A DNA stretch of 64,000 nt from NCBI RefSeq assembly GCF_003665435.1, contig NZ_CP023407.1, positions 6,630,501 to 6,694,500 of the forward strand, written 5' to 3'. Below are positions 25,968 through 34,422 of the stretch, piece after piece. The DNA comes from Streptomyces fungicidicus (GTDB lineage Bacteria > Actinomycetota > Actinomycetes > Streptomycetales > Streptomycetaceae). How positions within the stretch are numbered: the stretch's first letter is position 1; each line of letters starts with the position of its first letter. The position numbers and the translations under genes were made by a program. The notes beneath the pieces were generated by a model. The model was not told the DNA's origin. It searched no databases and saw only the letters and a list, made by a program, of their open reading frames with translations.

Positions 25968-28900
25968 TCAGCCCGCGAACTTGGCCGCCAGCTGCGGGGC
26001 CGAGACCACGGACACGTCGGTGAACCGGGCGAGGACCCGGCCGTCGGGGGCACAGGCGGTGACGGTGAGCCGGGAGCCGGCGCCGTCGTGCCGTACGGGC
26101 TCCACCACGACGAGGAACGTGCCCGTCGAGGCCAGCGGGGCGTGCAGCTCCACGCCGCCCACGGCCAGCGGCAGACCGGCGGCCGACCGGAAGCGGCGCA
26201 CCCAGACCAGCGCGGCCTGCAGCAGCAGGTCGGCGGGGCCCGCCGCGTAATGGGACGTGGCGGCGGTCACGGCGTCCGCCATGACCGGCTCGCACTCCAG
26301 GACGAGCCGTGACTCCTCCTCGGCGAGCACCCGCCGCACCCCGCGCAGCGCGGGCCCGTGGAACAGGGTGCCGTCCTCGTAGAGCCCGGCAGCGTCCCGG
26401 CCGGTACCCGGCGCGGGCAGCCCGGCCGGCGGGGCGGCCGGCGCCAGGGGGTCGCCGGTGACCACCGTGGCCGCGTAGTGCGGCCGTACCGAACCGTCGG
26501 CGGCGACCGACCGGACGGCCACCTTCACCTCGCCGTCGGACGGGGTCATCACCAGACGGCACTCGTCGGGCTGGGTGCCGTCGAAGACGATGCCCTTGTG
26601 CACGGAGAAGTCCCGCAGCCGCACCGCGGGCCGTCCCTCGGCGTGCTCCACCGCGCCCAGCGCCCAGCCGATGGCCACGGCCGCCGGCAGGACGGGCACC
26701 GAGTCGATCACATGGTCGGTGACGAGCGGAGTGTCCGCGGGCTCCGTGAGCGACCGCCGTACGGTCGCCGGTGCCGTCGGCGTCCGGTGCTCCCGCGAGC
26801 TCAGGGGCGTCGTCGGGCCCAGCACCGTCACCGTGTCCGCCGCCCGCTCGGGAGCGAACTGCCCGGCGAACAGCTCCGCACCCTCGGAGGCCTGGATGAG
26901 CGGGATGCCGCGCTCCTCGAACACCGCCTTGATCTGCGGGGACACCATGCCGCTGTCCCAGGCGCCCCAGTTCAGCGAGGTCACCCTGGCCCCCGGCAGC
27001 CTCCGGCGGGCGGAGGCGGCCCAGGTGTTGAGCACCTCGTTGGCCATCGCGTAGTCCGACTGGCCCTGGTTGCCGAAGAAACCGGCGACCGACGAGAACA
27101 GCACGACGTGGCGCAGCCGTTCGGCGGGCAGCGCGGCCATCACGGACCGCAGCCCGGCCAGCTTCGGGGCGAAGACCCGCTCGATCTCCGAGGCCTTCTT
27201 GTTGGCGATCAGCTGGTCGGCGAGGACGCCGGCGCCGTGCACCAGACCCGTGACCCGGTCACGGTGCGGGGCGAGCGCGGCGGCCGTCGCGGCCTGGTCG
27301 GTGATGTCCACCGCGAGGTACTCGGCCCTGCTGCCGGCCGTGTGCAGCGCGTCCAGCGTGGCCCGGATCTCCCGGCTGCCCGTCACGGACGCCGCGAGCA
27401 GCCCCACCTTCTTGGGGGTCGGCTTCTCGCCGGACGCGGTGAGGGAGGCCGCGGCGGCCGCCTTGAGACCGGAGTCCGGGACACCGCGCGCCCAGTCGGG
27501 CTCCTCGCCGAGCGGCGTGCGGCCGAGCAGCAGCAGCTGCGGGCGGTGCCGTTCGGCGAGCCGGAGGACGCAGGTGGCGGTGATGCCGCGGGCGCCGCCG
27601 GTGACCACCAGCAGGTCCTCGGAGGTGGGCGCGCCGACCTCGGGGACGTCCCCGGCGAGCGGCCGCGTGTCCACGGTCAGCCCCACCCGGCGCGTCCCGT
27701 CGAGGCCGACCTGCACCGGCTCGGGGGCCGAGTCGGCGGCCTCGTCCAGCAGCAGCGCGGCCCCGGTGGCCGCGTCGACGGCGGGGGAGAGGTCGACGGC
27801 ACGGCAGAACAGGGCGGGCGCCTCCAGCGCCAGCGTCTTGACGAGCCCCGCCACACCACCGGCGGGCGCCTGTTCCTCGGCGACCCCGGTGAGTCCGAAG
27901 GACCCGTCCAGCACGGTCGCGGTGACGAAACCGGCCCGGCCGTGCTCCGCCGCCGCGCTCAGCGGCTTCACCACATGACGCGCGAGGAGCAGGGTGTGGG
28001 CCAGCCGCCGGGTGCCCTCGGACCATTCCGCGCCGGACGGCGCGGTGACGTCGACGACCAGGGCGATCCGGTCGGTGAAGATCTCCTCGACCTGGGCGGC
28101 CAGTTCGGTCGTGCCCCATCCGGTGAGGGCGTGGTCCCGCACACCGGACGAGCGCGCCGGGACTCCCGGCAGGCGCAGGGTGTGCACCCGCCGGCCGGTG
28201 CCGGCGAGCCGTTCGACGAGCTGTGCGGCCAGCTGCGAGCCGTCGTCCACGACGAGGGCGCCGTGGTCCGGGGCGTAGGCGTCGAGCAGCGGGTCGGGAG
28301 CGGGAAGGGTGACGAGCGCGGCCTGTGCCCGGCCGATGCGCGAGGGCTTCTCCGACACCGGTTCCGGGGGATGGTCCTCACCCGCCGGCGCCGCCTGCGC
28401 GGACGATCCGGCCGACGCGGCCTCACGCTGCCCGGTCCGGGGCACACCCGCCACGAAGGCCACGATGTCGCCCAGCGTCCGCAGCTCGGCGAGCTGTTCG
28501 GGCCCGGCGGCCGCGAGGGTGCCGAAGCGTTCCTGGATGACGCCCATGATTTCGACGCGTTTGATGGAGTCGATGCCGAGGTCGGCTTCGACGTCCATGG
28601 TGAGGTCGAGCATGTCGGCGGGGTAGCCGGTCTTGTCGGCGACGACGTCGAGGAGGACGGTGCGGACCTTGTCGGCGTCGGCGGTGGGTGCCGGGGCGGG
28701 GGTGGTGGTCGGTGTTGCTGTCGCGCCGGCGACGAAGGTGACGATGTCGCCCAGGGTGCGGAGTTCGGCGAGTTGTTCGGGTCCGGCGGCGGTGAGGGTG
28801 CCGAAGCGTTCCTGGATGACGCCCATGATTTCGACGCGTTTGATGGAGTCGATGCCGAGGTCGGCTTCGACGTCCATGGTGAGGTCGAGCATGTCGGCGG

Positions 28901-31900
28901 GGTAGCCGGTCTTGTCGGCGACGACGTCGAGGAGGACGGTGCGGACCTTGTCGGCGTCGGCGGTGGGTGCCGGGGCGGGGGTGGTGGTCGGTGTTGCTGT
29001 CGCGCCGGCGACGAAGGTGACGATGTCGCCCAGGGTGCGGAGTTCGGCGAGTTGTTCGGGTCCGGCGGCGGTGAGGGTGCCGAAGCGTTCCTGGATGACG
29101 CCCATGATTTCGACGCGTTTGATGGAGTCGATGCCGAGGTCGGCTTCGACGTCCATGGTGAGGTCGAGCATGTCGGCGGGGTAGCCGGTCTTGTCGGCGA
29201 CGACGTCGAGGAGGACGGTGCGGACCTTGTCGGCGTCCGCGGCGGGCGCCGGGGCCGGAGCGGGCTCCGGGGCGGGCGGAGCCGCCGGTGCGGGCGTCCA
29301 GGTCGCGGGCAGGGCGGGGGCGACCGCCGGTTCCGGGAGGGGCGGTGCGGGAAGCGCGGGCTCCTGCGCCACGGCGACGGGCGTCACCGGGACGGGCGTC
29401 ACCGCGGCGGGCGCCGGCACGGCCGCAGCCGGACGGGTGGGCGCCGCCGGGGCGGCCGGGGCCTCGTTGCCGAGCTCCAGGCCGGCCAGCCGGGCCAGGA
29501 CCTCGTTGGCCCGGATGTGGGTCCGGCCGATCGCCAGCCCGTGCTCCTTGACCGAGCCGATCCCGGGCAGCACCTGGTCCAGCCTGTCCTGCTCGTCCGC
29601 GCGCTCCAGGAGCCGCGCGAGGCGCTCGGCGCTCTGCAACTGGCCGTTCAGATAGTCGTCGTGAAGGGAGAGATGGTCCGAGATCAGCTCGGTGAGACGG
29701 TCGCTCGGCATGGGTTCGTTCTCCTGGGCGGGGCGAGGGTGGTCCGGTTGCGGAACGACGGCCGGTGCGCGGAGGACGGGCGCTTCGGGGGCCGGTCGCG
29801 GTGACTGCGCCGGGGGCGCCACCACGGCGGGGGCCGGTGCCACGGCGGCGGGCGCAGCCGGTGCCGGTGCGGCGGGGGCCGCGACCCGGTAGCCGTTGGC
29901 CAGCGCGTCCTGGTAGGCGGCGCGGCGCTCCGGGGACACGTAGTTGATGCCGTTGAGCATCACCGTCATGCCCTTCGCCGGTGTCTCCTTCTCCGGCTCC
30001 GCCGCGTAGCGGTCGCTCGTGGCCAGGGGCAGACCCAGCACCGCGAGCCGCGCCACCGCCTGCTTGAGCGTCAGGTCGGCGTCCCTGCCGGGGCCGCCGT
30101 CCAGCGACACCGCGGTGTGCGGGCGCCCGCGCAGGATCCTGCCCACCAGCCCGGTGAGCACCGTGCCGGGCCCGAACTCGACGAAGACGCGGAACCCGTC
30201 GGCGTACATCTCCTCGACCCGGGCGGCGAACTCCACCGGGTGGATGAGCTGTTCGGCGAGGACCCGGCGGTTGCCCGCGACGTCCGGGCCGTAGTCCGCC
30301 CCGGAGGTGTTGGCGTAGACCCGGCCGCGCGGCGCCGCCATCTCGGCGGCCTCCACGGCCGTACGGAAGTCGTCCACCGCGTGTGCCACGAACGGGGTGT
30401 GGAAGGCGGCGGACACCGGCAGCCGGCGCGCGCGGACACCCGCGTGTTCCGCCGCCTCGAGCAGCCGCTCCACCTCCGCCGTGGCGCCGCCCACCACGAT
30501 CTGGTCGGGCGCGTTGCGGTTGCAGACCAGCAGCCCGGAGCGTTCCGCCAGCAGTTCGGCGACCCGCTCCTCCGGAGCGAACACCGCCGCCATCGTCCCG
30601 GTGTCGTCGGCCTGTCCGGACGCCGGCGACATGGCGCTGCCGCGGGCGCGCGCCAGCCGGTGCAGGGTGTCCTCGTCGTAGACCCCGGCGGCGTACAGCG
30701 CGGTCAGCTCGCCGAAGCTGTGGCCGAGGAAACCCTCGGCGGCGAAGCCGAGTTCGGTCAGGTACCGGAAGTGGCCCGCGGACAGCGCCCCGATCGCCGG
30801 CTGCGCGTAGGCGGTGGCCCGCAGGGCGGCCTCCTGCGCGGCGCGGCCGGCCTCGTCGACCAGCGGCTGCGGGAACGCCACCCGGGACAGCGGGGTGTCC
30901 TCCGGGTAGTGGCGGTTGGCCCGGTCGAAGGAGGAGCGCAGCGGCGGCAGCGCCAGTACGGCGCTCAGTCCCGGCGCCACGTACTGGCTGCCCTGGCCCG
31001 CGAAGAGGGCGCCCACCCTGCCGGTCTCGCCGGCCGAGCGGCGGTAGTGGATGCCCTTCGGGTGGGTCCATTCCGTGGCCTCGGCACGGGACCGCAGCTC
31101 ACCGAGCGCCGTCTCGCGCAGCGCCCGGGCGTCGTCCTCGCCGCGTGCGGCGTAGGCGAGACGGGCGTGCCCCTCGGGCACCGGGCCGCCGGTGGGCGTG
31201 CCGCCCGCGGCCAGCAGGTCGGCGAGGGCAGCCGGGTCGGGAGCGTGCCACAGGTGCACCCGGGCGACCGGGAACCGCACCGCGACGTCGTCGCCGTCGC
31301 CGTACTCCTCGAGGACCGCGTGGAAGTTGGTGCCGCCGAAGCCGAACGCGGAGACCGCTGCACGGCGGTTGGGCCGCTTCGGGTCACGGATCCACGGCCG
31401 GCTCTCGGAGTTGACGTAGAACGGGCTGTCCGGGCCGAAGGACGCGGAGGCCTTGCCGACGTTGATGGTGGGCGGCAGCACCTTGTGCTCCAGGGCGAGC
31501 GCCAGCTTGATCAGCCCGGCCGCGCCCGCCGCCGCCTTGGTGTGCCCGATCTGGGACTTGACGCTGCCGATGGCCGCGTACTCCCGCTCCCCGCCGTCCT
31601 TCGCCACCACCTCGGTGAGCGCGCTGATCTCGGTGGCGTCGCCGACCGCGGTGCCGGTGCCGTGCGCCTCGAACAGCTCGATGCTGTCGGGGGACACGTC
31701 CGCGTCCCGGTAGGCGCGGTTCAGCGCCACCATCTGGCCTTCCTTGCGCGGCGCGTAGATGGACTTGAAGCGCCCGTCGCTGGAGGTGCCCAGGCCCCGC
31801 AGGACCGCGTAGATCCGGTTGCCGTCGCGTTCGGCGTCGGCCAGCCGGCGCAGGGCGAGCATGCCGATGCCCTCACCGATCAGCGTGCCGTCCGCCTCGC

Positions 31901-32714
31901 TGTCGAACGGGCGGATGCGGCCCGACTTCGACAGCGCCGGGGTCTTGCTGAAGCACAGGTACATGAAGATCGTGTTCTCGGCGTCGCACCCGCCGGCCAG
32001 CATGGTGTCGGCCCGGCCCTCCAGCAGTTCGCTGACGGCGGTGCGGACGGCGCCGAGCGAACTGGCGCAGGCGGCGTCGATCGTCATGTTGATCCCGCCG
32101 AGGTCGAACCGGTTGGCGATCCGGCCGGCGACGACGTTGCCGAGCATGCCCGGGAAGGAGTTCTCCTCCCACGGGGCGTACGCCATGCGGAACTTGGCGG
32201 CGATCTCCTCCGCGTCCCGGTCGGACAGCCCGCAGCTGCGGACCACTTCCTTCAGCACCGGGCTCTGCAGACGCGCGGTGAGCGGCTGGGTCAGCTGGTT
32301 GGCGCCGGTGATGCCGAGCACCACGCCGGTGCGCGAGGCGTCGTACCACTCCCGGTCCGCCCCCGCGTCCTTCAGCAGGTCGCGGGTGACCATCAGGCTG
32401 AGCAGCTGCAGTACGTCGGTGACCTCGAGCGTGTTCGGCGGCAGGCCGAACTCGAGCGGGTTGAACGGCACGTCCGGGATGAACCCGCCGCGCTTGGCGT
32501 ACGTCTTGTCGGGCGCCGAGGGGTCGGGGTCGTAGAACTCGCCGACGTCCCAGTGGGTGGCGGGCACCTCCGTGGTGCAGTCGGCCGCCGCGACGACGTT
32601 GGACCAGTACTCCTGGAGGTTGCGCGCCTGCGGATACAGCGCGGACAGGCCGACGATGGCGATCGGGTCGCGGGCGAGTCGTCGGTCGAGGGTGCGTTGC
32701 TGGGATTCGTTCAC
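25968..32714 (-). CDS. PfaA-type PUFA-synthase subunit: KS-AT-ACP-ACP-ACP-KR-DH'
   Basis: A 2248-residue iterative megasynthase starting at a GTG that overlaps the thioesterase stop. Domains: KS (about 15-455; Cys216 in DAACASS, EAHGTGT, GHTKAAAG); malonyl-type AT (about 560-900; GQGSQY and GHSFGE); a helical linker; three nearly identical ACPs with the PUFA-type LGIDSIKRVE motif (Ser at about 1197, 1290 and 1383); KR (about 1680-1950; TGGARGI and SDYAMANE); and a C-terminal hotdog-like DH' region from about 1990. In the DH' the expected HxxxGxxxxP motif reads HVIDSVPVLP, so it may be non-catalytic. The family builds polyunsaturated chains from malonyl-CoA with the PfaC- and PfaD-type partners downstream. 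Confidence 0.93.
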   Translation of the reverse strand: MNESQQRTLDRRLARDPIAIVGLSALYPQARNLQEYWSNVVAAADCTTEVPATHWDVGEFYDPDPSAPDKTYAKRGGFIPDVPFNPLEFGLPPNTLEVTDVLQLLSLMVTRDLLKDAGADREWYDASRTGVVLGITGANQLTQPLTARLQSPVLKEVVRSCGLSDRDAEEIAAKFRMAYAPWEENSFPGMLGNVVAGRIANRFDLGGINMTIDAACASSLGAVRTAVSELLEGRADTMLAGGCDAENTIFMYLCFSKTPALSKSGRIRPFDSEADGTLIGEGIGMLALRRLADAERDGNRIYAVLRGLGTSSDGRFKSIYAPRKEGQMVALNRAYRDADVSPDSIELFEAHGTGTAVGDATEISALTEVVAKDGGEREYAAIGSVKSQIGHTKAAAGAAGLIKLALALEHKVLPPTINVGKASASFGPDSPFYVNSESRPWIRDPKRPNRRAAVSAFGFGGTNFHAVLEEYGDGDDVAVRFPVARVHLWHAPDPAALADLLAAGGTPTGGPVPEGHARLAYAARGEDDARALRETALGELRSRAEATEWTHPKGIHYRRSAGETGRVGALFAGQGSQYVAPGLSAVLALPPLRSSFDRANRHYPEDTPLSRVAFPQPLVDEAGRAAQEAALRATAYAQPAIGALSAGHFRYLTELGFAAEGFLGHSFGELTALYAAGVYDEDTLHRLARARGSAMSPASGQADDTGTMAAVFAPEERVAELLAERSGLLVCNRNAPDQIVVGGATAEVERLLEAAEHAGVRARRLPVSAAFHTPFVAHAVDDFRTAVEAAEMAAPRGRVYANTSGADYGPDVAGNRRVLAEQLIHPVEFAARVEEMYADGFRVFVEFGPGTVLTGLVGRILRGRPHTAVSLDGGPGRDADLTLKQAVARLAVLGLPLATSDRYAAEPEKETPAKGMTVMLNGINYVSPERRAAYQDALANGYRVAAPAAPAPAAPAAVAPAPAVVAPPAQSPRPAPEAPVLRAPAVVPQPDHPRPAQENEPMPSDRLTELISDHLSLHDDYLNGQLQSAERLARLLERADEQDRLDQVLPGIGSVKEHGLAIGRTHIRANEVLARLAGLELGNEAPAAPAAPTRPAAAVPAPAAVTPVPVTPVAVAQEPALPAPPLPEPAVAPALPATWTPAPAAPPAPEPAPAPAPAADADKVRTVLLDVVADKTGYPADMLDLTMDVEADLGIDSIKRVEIMGVIQERFGTLTAAGPEQLAELRTLGDIVTFVAGATATPTTTPAPAPTADADKVRTVLLDVVADKTGYPADMLDLTMDVEADLGIDSIKRVEIMGVIQERFGTLTAAGPEQLAELRTLGDIVTFVAGATATPTTTPAPAPTADADKVRTVLLDVVADKTGYPADMLDLTMDVEADLGIDSIKRVEIMGVIQERFGTLAAAGPEQLAELRTLGDIVAFVAGVPRTGQREAASAGSSAQAAPAGEDHPPEPVSEKPSRIGRAQAALVTLPAPDPLLDAYAPDHGALVVDDGSQLAAQLVERLAGTGRRVHTLRLPGVPARSSGVRDHALTGWGTTELAAQVEEIFTDRIALVVDVTAPSGAEWSEGTRRLAHTLLLARHVVKPLSAAAEHGRAGFVTATVLDGSFGLTGVAEEQAPAGGVAGLVKTLALEAPALFCRAVDLSPAVDAATGAALLLDEAADSAPEPVQVGLDGTRRVGLTVDTRPLAGDVPEVGAPTSEDLLVVTGGARGITATCVLRLAERHRPQLLLLGRTPLGEEPDWARGVPDSGLKAAAAASLTASGEKPTPKKVGLLAASVTGSREIRATLDALHTAGSRAEYLAVDITDQAATAAALAPHRDRVTGLVHGAGVLADQLIANKKASEIERVFAPKLAGLRSVMAALPAERLRHVVLFSSVAGFFGNQGQSDYAMANEVLNTWAASARRRLPGARVTSLNWGAWDSGMVSPQIKAVFEERGIPLIQASEGAELFAGQFAPERAADTVTVLGPTTPLSSREHRTPTAPATVRRSLTEPADTPLVTDHVIDSVPVLPAAVAIGWALGAVEHAEGRPAVRLRDFSVHKGIVFDGTQPDECRLVMTPSDGEVKVAVRSVAADGSVRPHYAATVVTGDPLAPAAPPAGLPAPGTGRDAAGLYEDGTLFHGPALRGVRRVLAEEESRLVLECEPVMADAVTAATSHYAAGPADLLLQAALVWVRRFRSAAGLPLAVGGVELHAPLASTGTFLVVVEPVRHDGAGSRLTVTACAPDGRVLARFTDVSVVSAPQLAAKFAG
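28514..29237. repeat. 279-bp tandem DNA repeat encoding the three ACPs
   Basis: Three units with a 279-bp period (93 codons). Over this span they appear identical at the base level, including synonymous positions, in contrast to the diverged outer edges. Third-position T is commoner in the repeat than in the flanking sequence. This suggests recent duplication or gene conversion inside the PfaA-like gene, and the copy number could be misassembled. Confidence 0.85.
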
Positions 32715-33634
32715 GGCGAGGGCCTCCGGGTCGTGACGAGGTGCGCCGGCCGGAGGGGTGGCACCAGTCCGGCTATGGCCTGCGAGGCGTCCGGGCGGAT
32801 CAGCATGGTGTAGTGGTCGCCGGGCGCCGAGTGGGCGGTGATCCCGTGGCCGGCCAGCTCGCTCCAGCCGAGCGTGGGGTCCGACGGGACGAGACTGTCG
32901 CCGGCCTTGATCTGGACCAGCGGAACGGTGGCGGGCGCCGGGCGGTAGGGAGCCGTCAGCCTGTTGTTGCGCAGCAGCCCCGCCGTGTACGCCTCGAAGA
33001 GCTTGCGTATGCCGGCCATGGGCGTGCCCTGCGGCAGGGCGCCCGCGGCGATCGCGTCCTCGAGCAGCCGGGCCAGCGCGGTGTCGGCATCCGCGCCCTC
33101 GGGCACGGGGCGCGGACGGACCTCCGCGCCGCGCCGGGCGCCCAGGAACATCGCGAACCAGCGCAGCACGAGTGCGGGTTCGACCTCGTCGCCCTCGGTG
33201 TGCTGGTAGGCGTCCACGGGGGCGATGCTGTCCAGCAGTACCACGCCGCGGGGCCGCTCCTCCGGCGTCAGCCGCTCGGTCATGCCGTGGGCCAGGACTC
33301 CGCCGAAGGACCAGCCCACCAGCACGCTGTCCGTGCCGGCCGCGCCGGTGCGGTCGCGGTCGGCGCGGTAGGCGGCGGTCAGCAGGCCGACGAGGTGGTC
33401 GATGGTCAGCCGGGAGACTTCCGGGGCGAGCGCGGCCTCCCCGTACTCGGGCACCGCGCCCAGGTCGAGGACGGCGAACCCGGTCTCCTCCGGCAGCGCG
33501 CCGGCCAGCCCGGACCAGACGGCGACGGGCAGCGCGCCGGGGTGCACCGCGTAGACGGTGCCCGCGCCGGGCGCGGCGTCCCGGTGACGTATCAGCGGCT
33601 TGGGCGGCGACGTCGCGTCAGGCCGTCGCGCCAT
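32711..33634 (-). CDS. Alpha/beta-hydrolase thioesterase
   Basis: A 307-residue thioesterase of the PKS/NRPS type. The nucleophile elbow is GWSFGG, the acid is in KAGDSLVPSDP, and the catalytic His is in PGDHYTML near the C-terminus. It is longer than typical editing type II enzymes and has a lid insertion around 150-215. Its start overlaps the upstream ACP end and its stop overlaps the PfaA-like GTG, so all three should be made together. It may release the finished chain from the ACPs, since no thioesterase or acyltransferase release domain is fused to the megasynthases. A GTG three codons upstream is an alternative start. Confidence 0.82.
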   Translation of the reverse strand: MARRPDATSPPKPLIRHRDAAPGAGTVYAVHPGALPVAVWSGLAGALPEETGFAVLDLGAVPEYGEAALAPEVSRLTIDHLVGLLTAAYRADRDRTGAAGTDSVLVGWSFGGVLAHGMTERLTPEERPRGVVLLDSIAPVDAYQHTEGDEVEPALVLRWFAMFLGARRGAEVRPRPVPEGADADTALARLLEDAIAAGALPQGTPMAGIRKLFEAYTAGLLRNNRLTAPYRPAPATVPLVQIKAGDSLVPSDPTLGWSELAGHGITAHSAPGDHYTMLIRPDASQAIAGLVPPLRPAHLVTTRRPSP

Positions 33635-33884
33635 GCCGCGCACTCTCCTCGGCGATGTGCGCCGACAGGGCCTCGATGGTGGGGTGGTACCACAGCGCCG
33701 TGGTGCCCAGCTCGAAGCCCAGCCAGCTCTCCATCTCGCCGGCGATGATCAGCGCCTCCGTGCTGTCCATGTCGAGTTCGTCGAAATACTGGCCCGGCGG
33801 AATGGCCGAGGGCTGCTCACCGAGCCGCTCCGCGATCTTCTCGATCAGCCATTTCTGCACCTCGTCGGCCGTGACCTTGCCCAT
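33618..33884 (-). CDS. Discrete acyl carrier protein
   Basis: An 88-residue ACP with phosphopantetheine Ser41 in FDELDMDSTEAL. The ATG at 33884 is preceded by GAAAGGAACGG; a longer in-frame start would lack a ribosome site and runs through the promoter region. It is the first gene of the PUFA-like operon. It could act as a starter carrier, or as an acceptor that hands the finished acyl chain to the dehydrogenase homologues or to module 2. The carrier loop differs from the LGIDS type inside the megasynthase, so the partners probably differ too. Confidence 0.88.
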   Translation of the reverse strand: MGKVTADEVQKWLIEKIAERLGEQPSAIPPGQYFDELDMDSTEALIIAGEMESWLGFELGTTALWYHPTIEALSAHIAEESARHGATA

Positions 33885-34044
33885 GACCCGTTCCTTTCTC
33901 GTGCCTATACGTACGCGTGCACTCCGGCGCGTTGTTCGCGACAGCGGAGTGGGCGGGTTTCTTCGGGAGAATGAAGAGCGGTCAGGCCGCCGCTCGCAGT
34001 TCGGGAGCGTAGGGAGGCGGACACCCTTCGCGCAACTCAATCGT

Positions 34045-34083
34045 GAGCGATGGGAGAGCGGTCGACGAGGCGCGGTCAGGGCA
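34045..34083. promoter_or_regulatory. Possible second 11-bp direct-repeat array between ACP and LAL genes
   Basis: GAGCGA, GAGCGG, GAGGCG and AGGGCA start at 34045, 34056, 34067 and 34078, exactly 11 bp apart. The first two match well, the last two poorly. It lies 160 bp upstream of the ACP start, in the 538-bp gap that otherwise shows no gene. Orientation is uncertain and no matching -10 was found. Confidence 0.3.
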
Positions 34084-34209
34084 CCTGAAATGGAACGTAT
34101 CCGCAGGTGGGAGCGGTTTCGGTGATCTTGCCCGGCCGGTAGGCCGGCCCTTCCGGGCGGACTCCCGCGGGCGCGGCACCATCCAGCCTTGGCTGTCGCT
34201 CATCCGCCG

Positions 34210-34264
34210 TGTCAGCGCGGTGTCAGAATCGCCTCAGTGCGGCGTCCGACTGCTCTCCTATCGT
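34210..34264 (+). promoter_or_regulatory. SARP-type direct repeats and -10 upstream of the LAL regulator
   Basis: Four heptamers with an exact 11-bp period: TGTCAGC, TGTCAGA, CCTCAGT and CGTCCGA, starting at 34210, 34221, 34232 and 34243. Eight to nine bases after the last repeat is TATCGT (34259-34264), a TANNNT -10. This is the promoter geometry established for SARP activators. Transcription would start about 150 bp before the LAL ATG. Confidence 0.6.
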
Positions 34265-34422
34265 GAACACGAGGTAACACGCGGCACATTTCACGGCCGC
34301 TGTCCCGCGCACTCGTCCCCGTCGGTGGGATCTTCCGGGAAAGCGGCCTCCGTAAAAAGGGCGACTGCTATTCCGTACGTTCCGTGAACAATGTCTTTCA
34401 CCTATCCTTGATAAGGATCGAC

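Noticed and set aside
21718..26250. 1500-codon plus-strand open frame opposite the PfaBC-like gene
   Set aside because: Compositional shadow caused by high GC at third positions; repetitive Arg/Gly/Val sequence.
28514..29237. CRISPR-like or satellite repeat
   Set aside because: Period and frame are coding (93 codons) and each unit encodes a complete ACP.
28633..29655. Three repeated ~90-codon plus-strand frames
   Set aside because: They are the antisense images of the 279-bp ACP repeats and have no independent support.
12605..33884. Enediyne polyketide synthase
   Set aside because: There is a separate KS-CLF subunit, a PfaD-type reductase and three PUFA-type ACPs; an enediyne PKS is a single KS-AT-ACP-KR-DH protein with partner genes not seen here.
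33885..34040. 52-codon N-terminal extension of the discrete ACP
   Set aside because: No ribosome-binding site, Arg/Ser-rich sequence, and GAAAGGAACGG lies correctly before the ATG at 33884.
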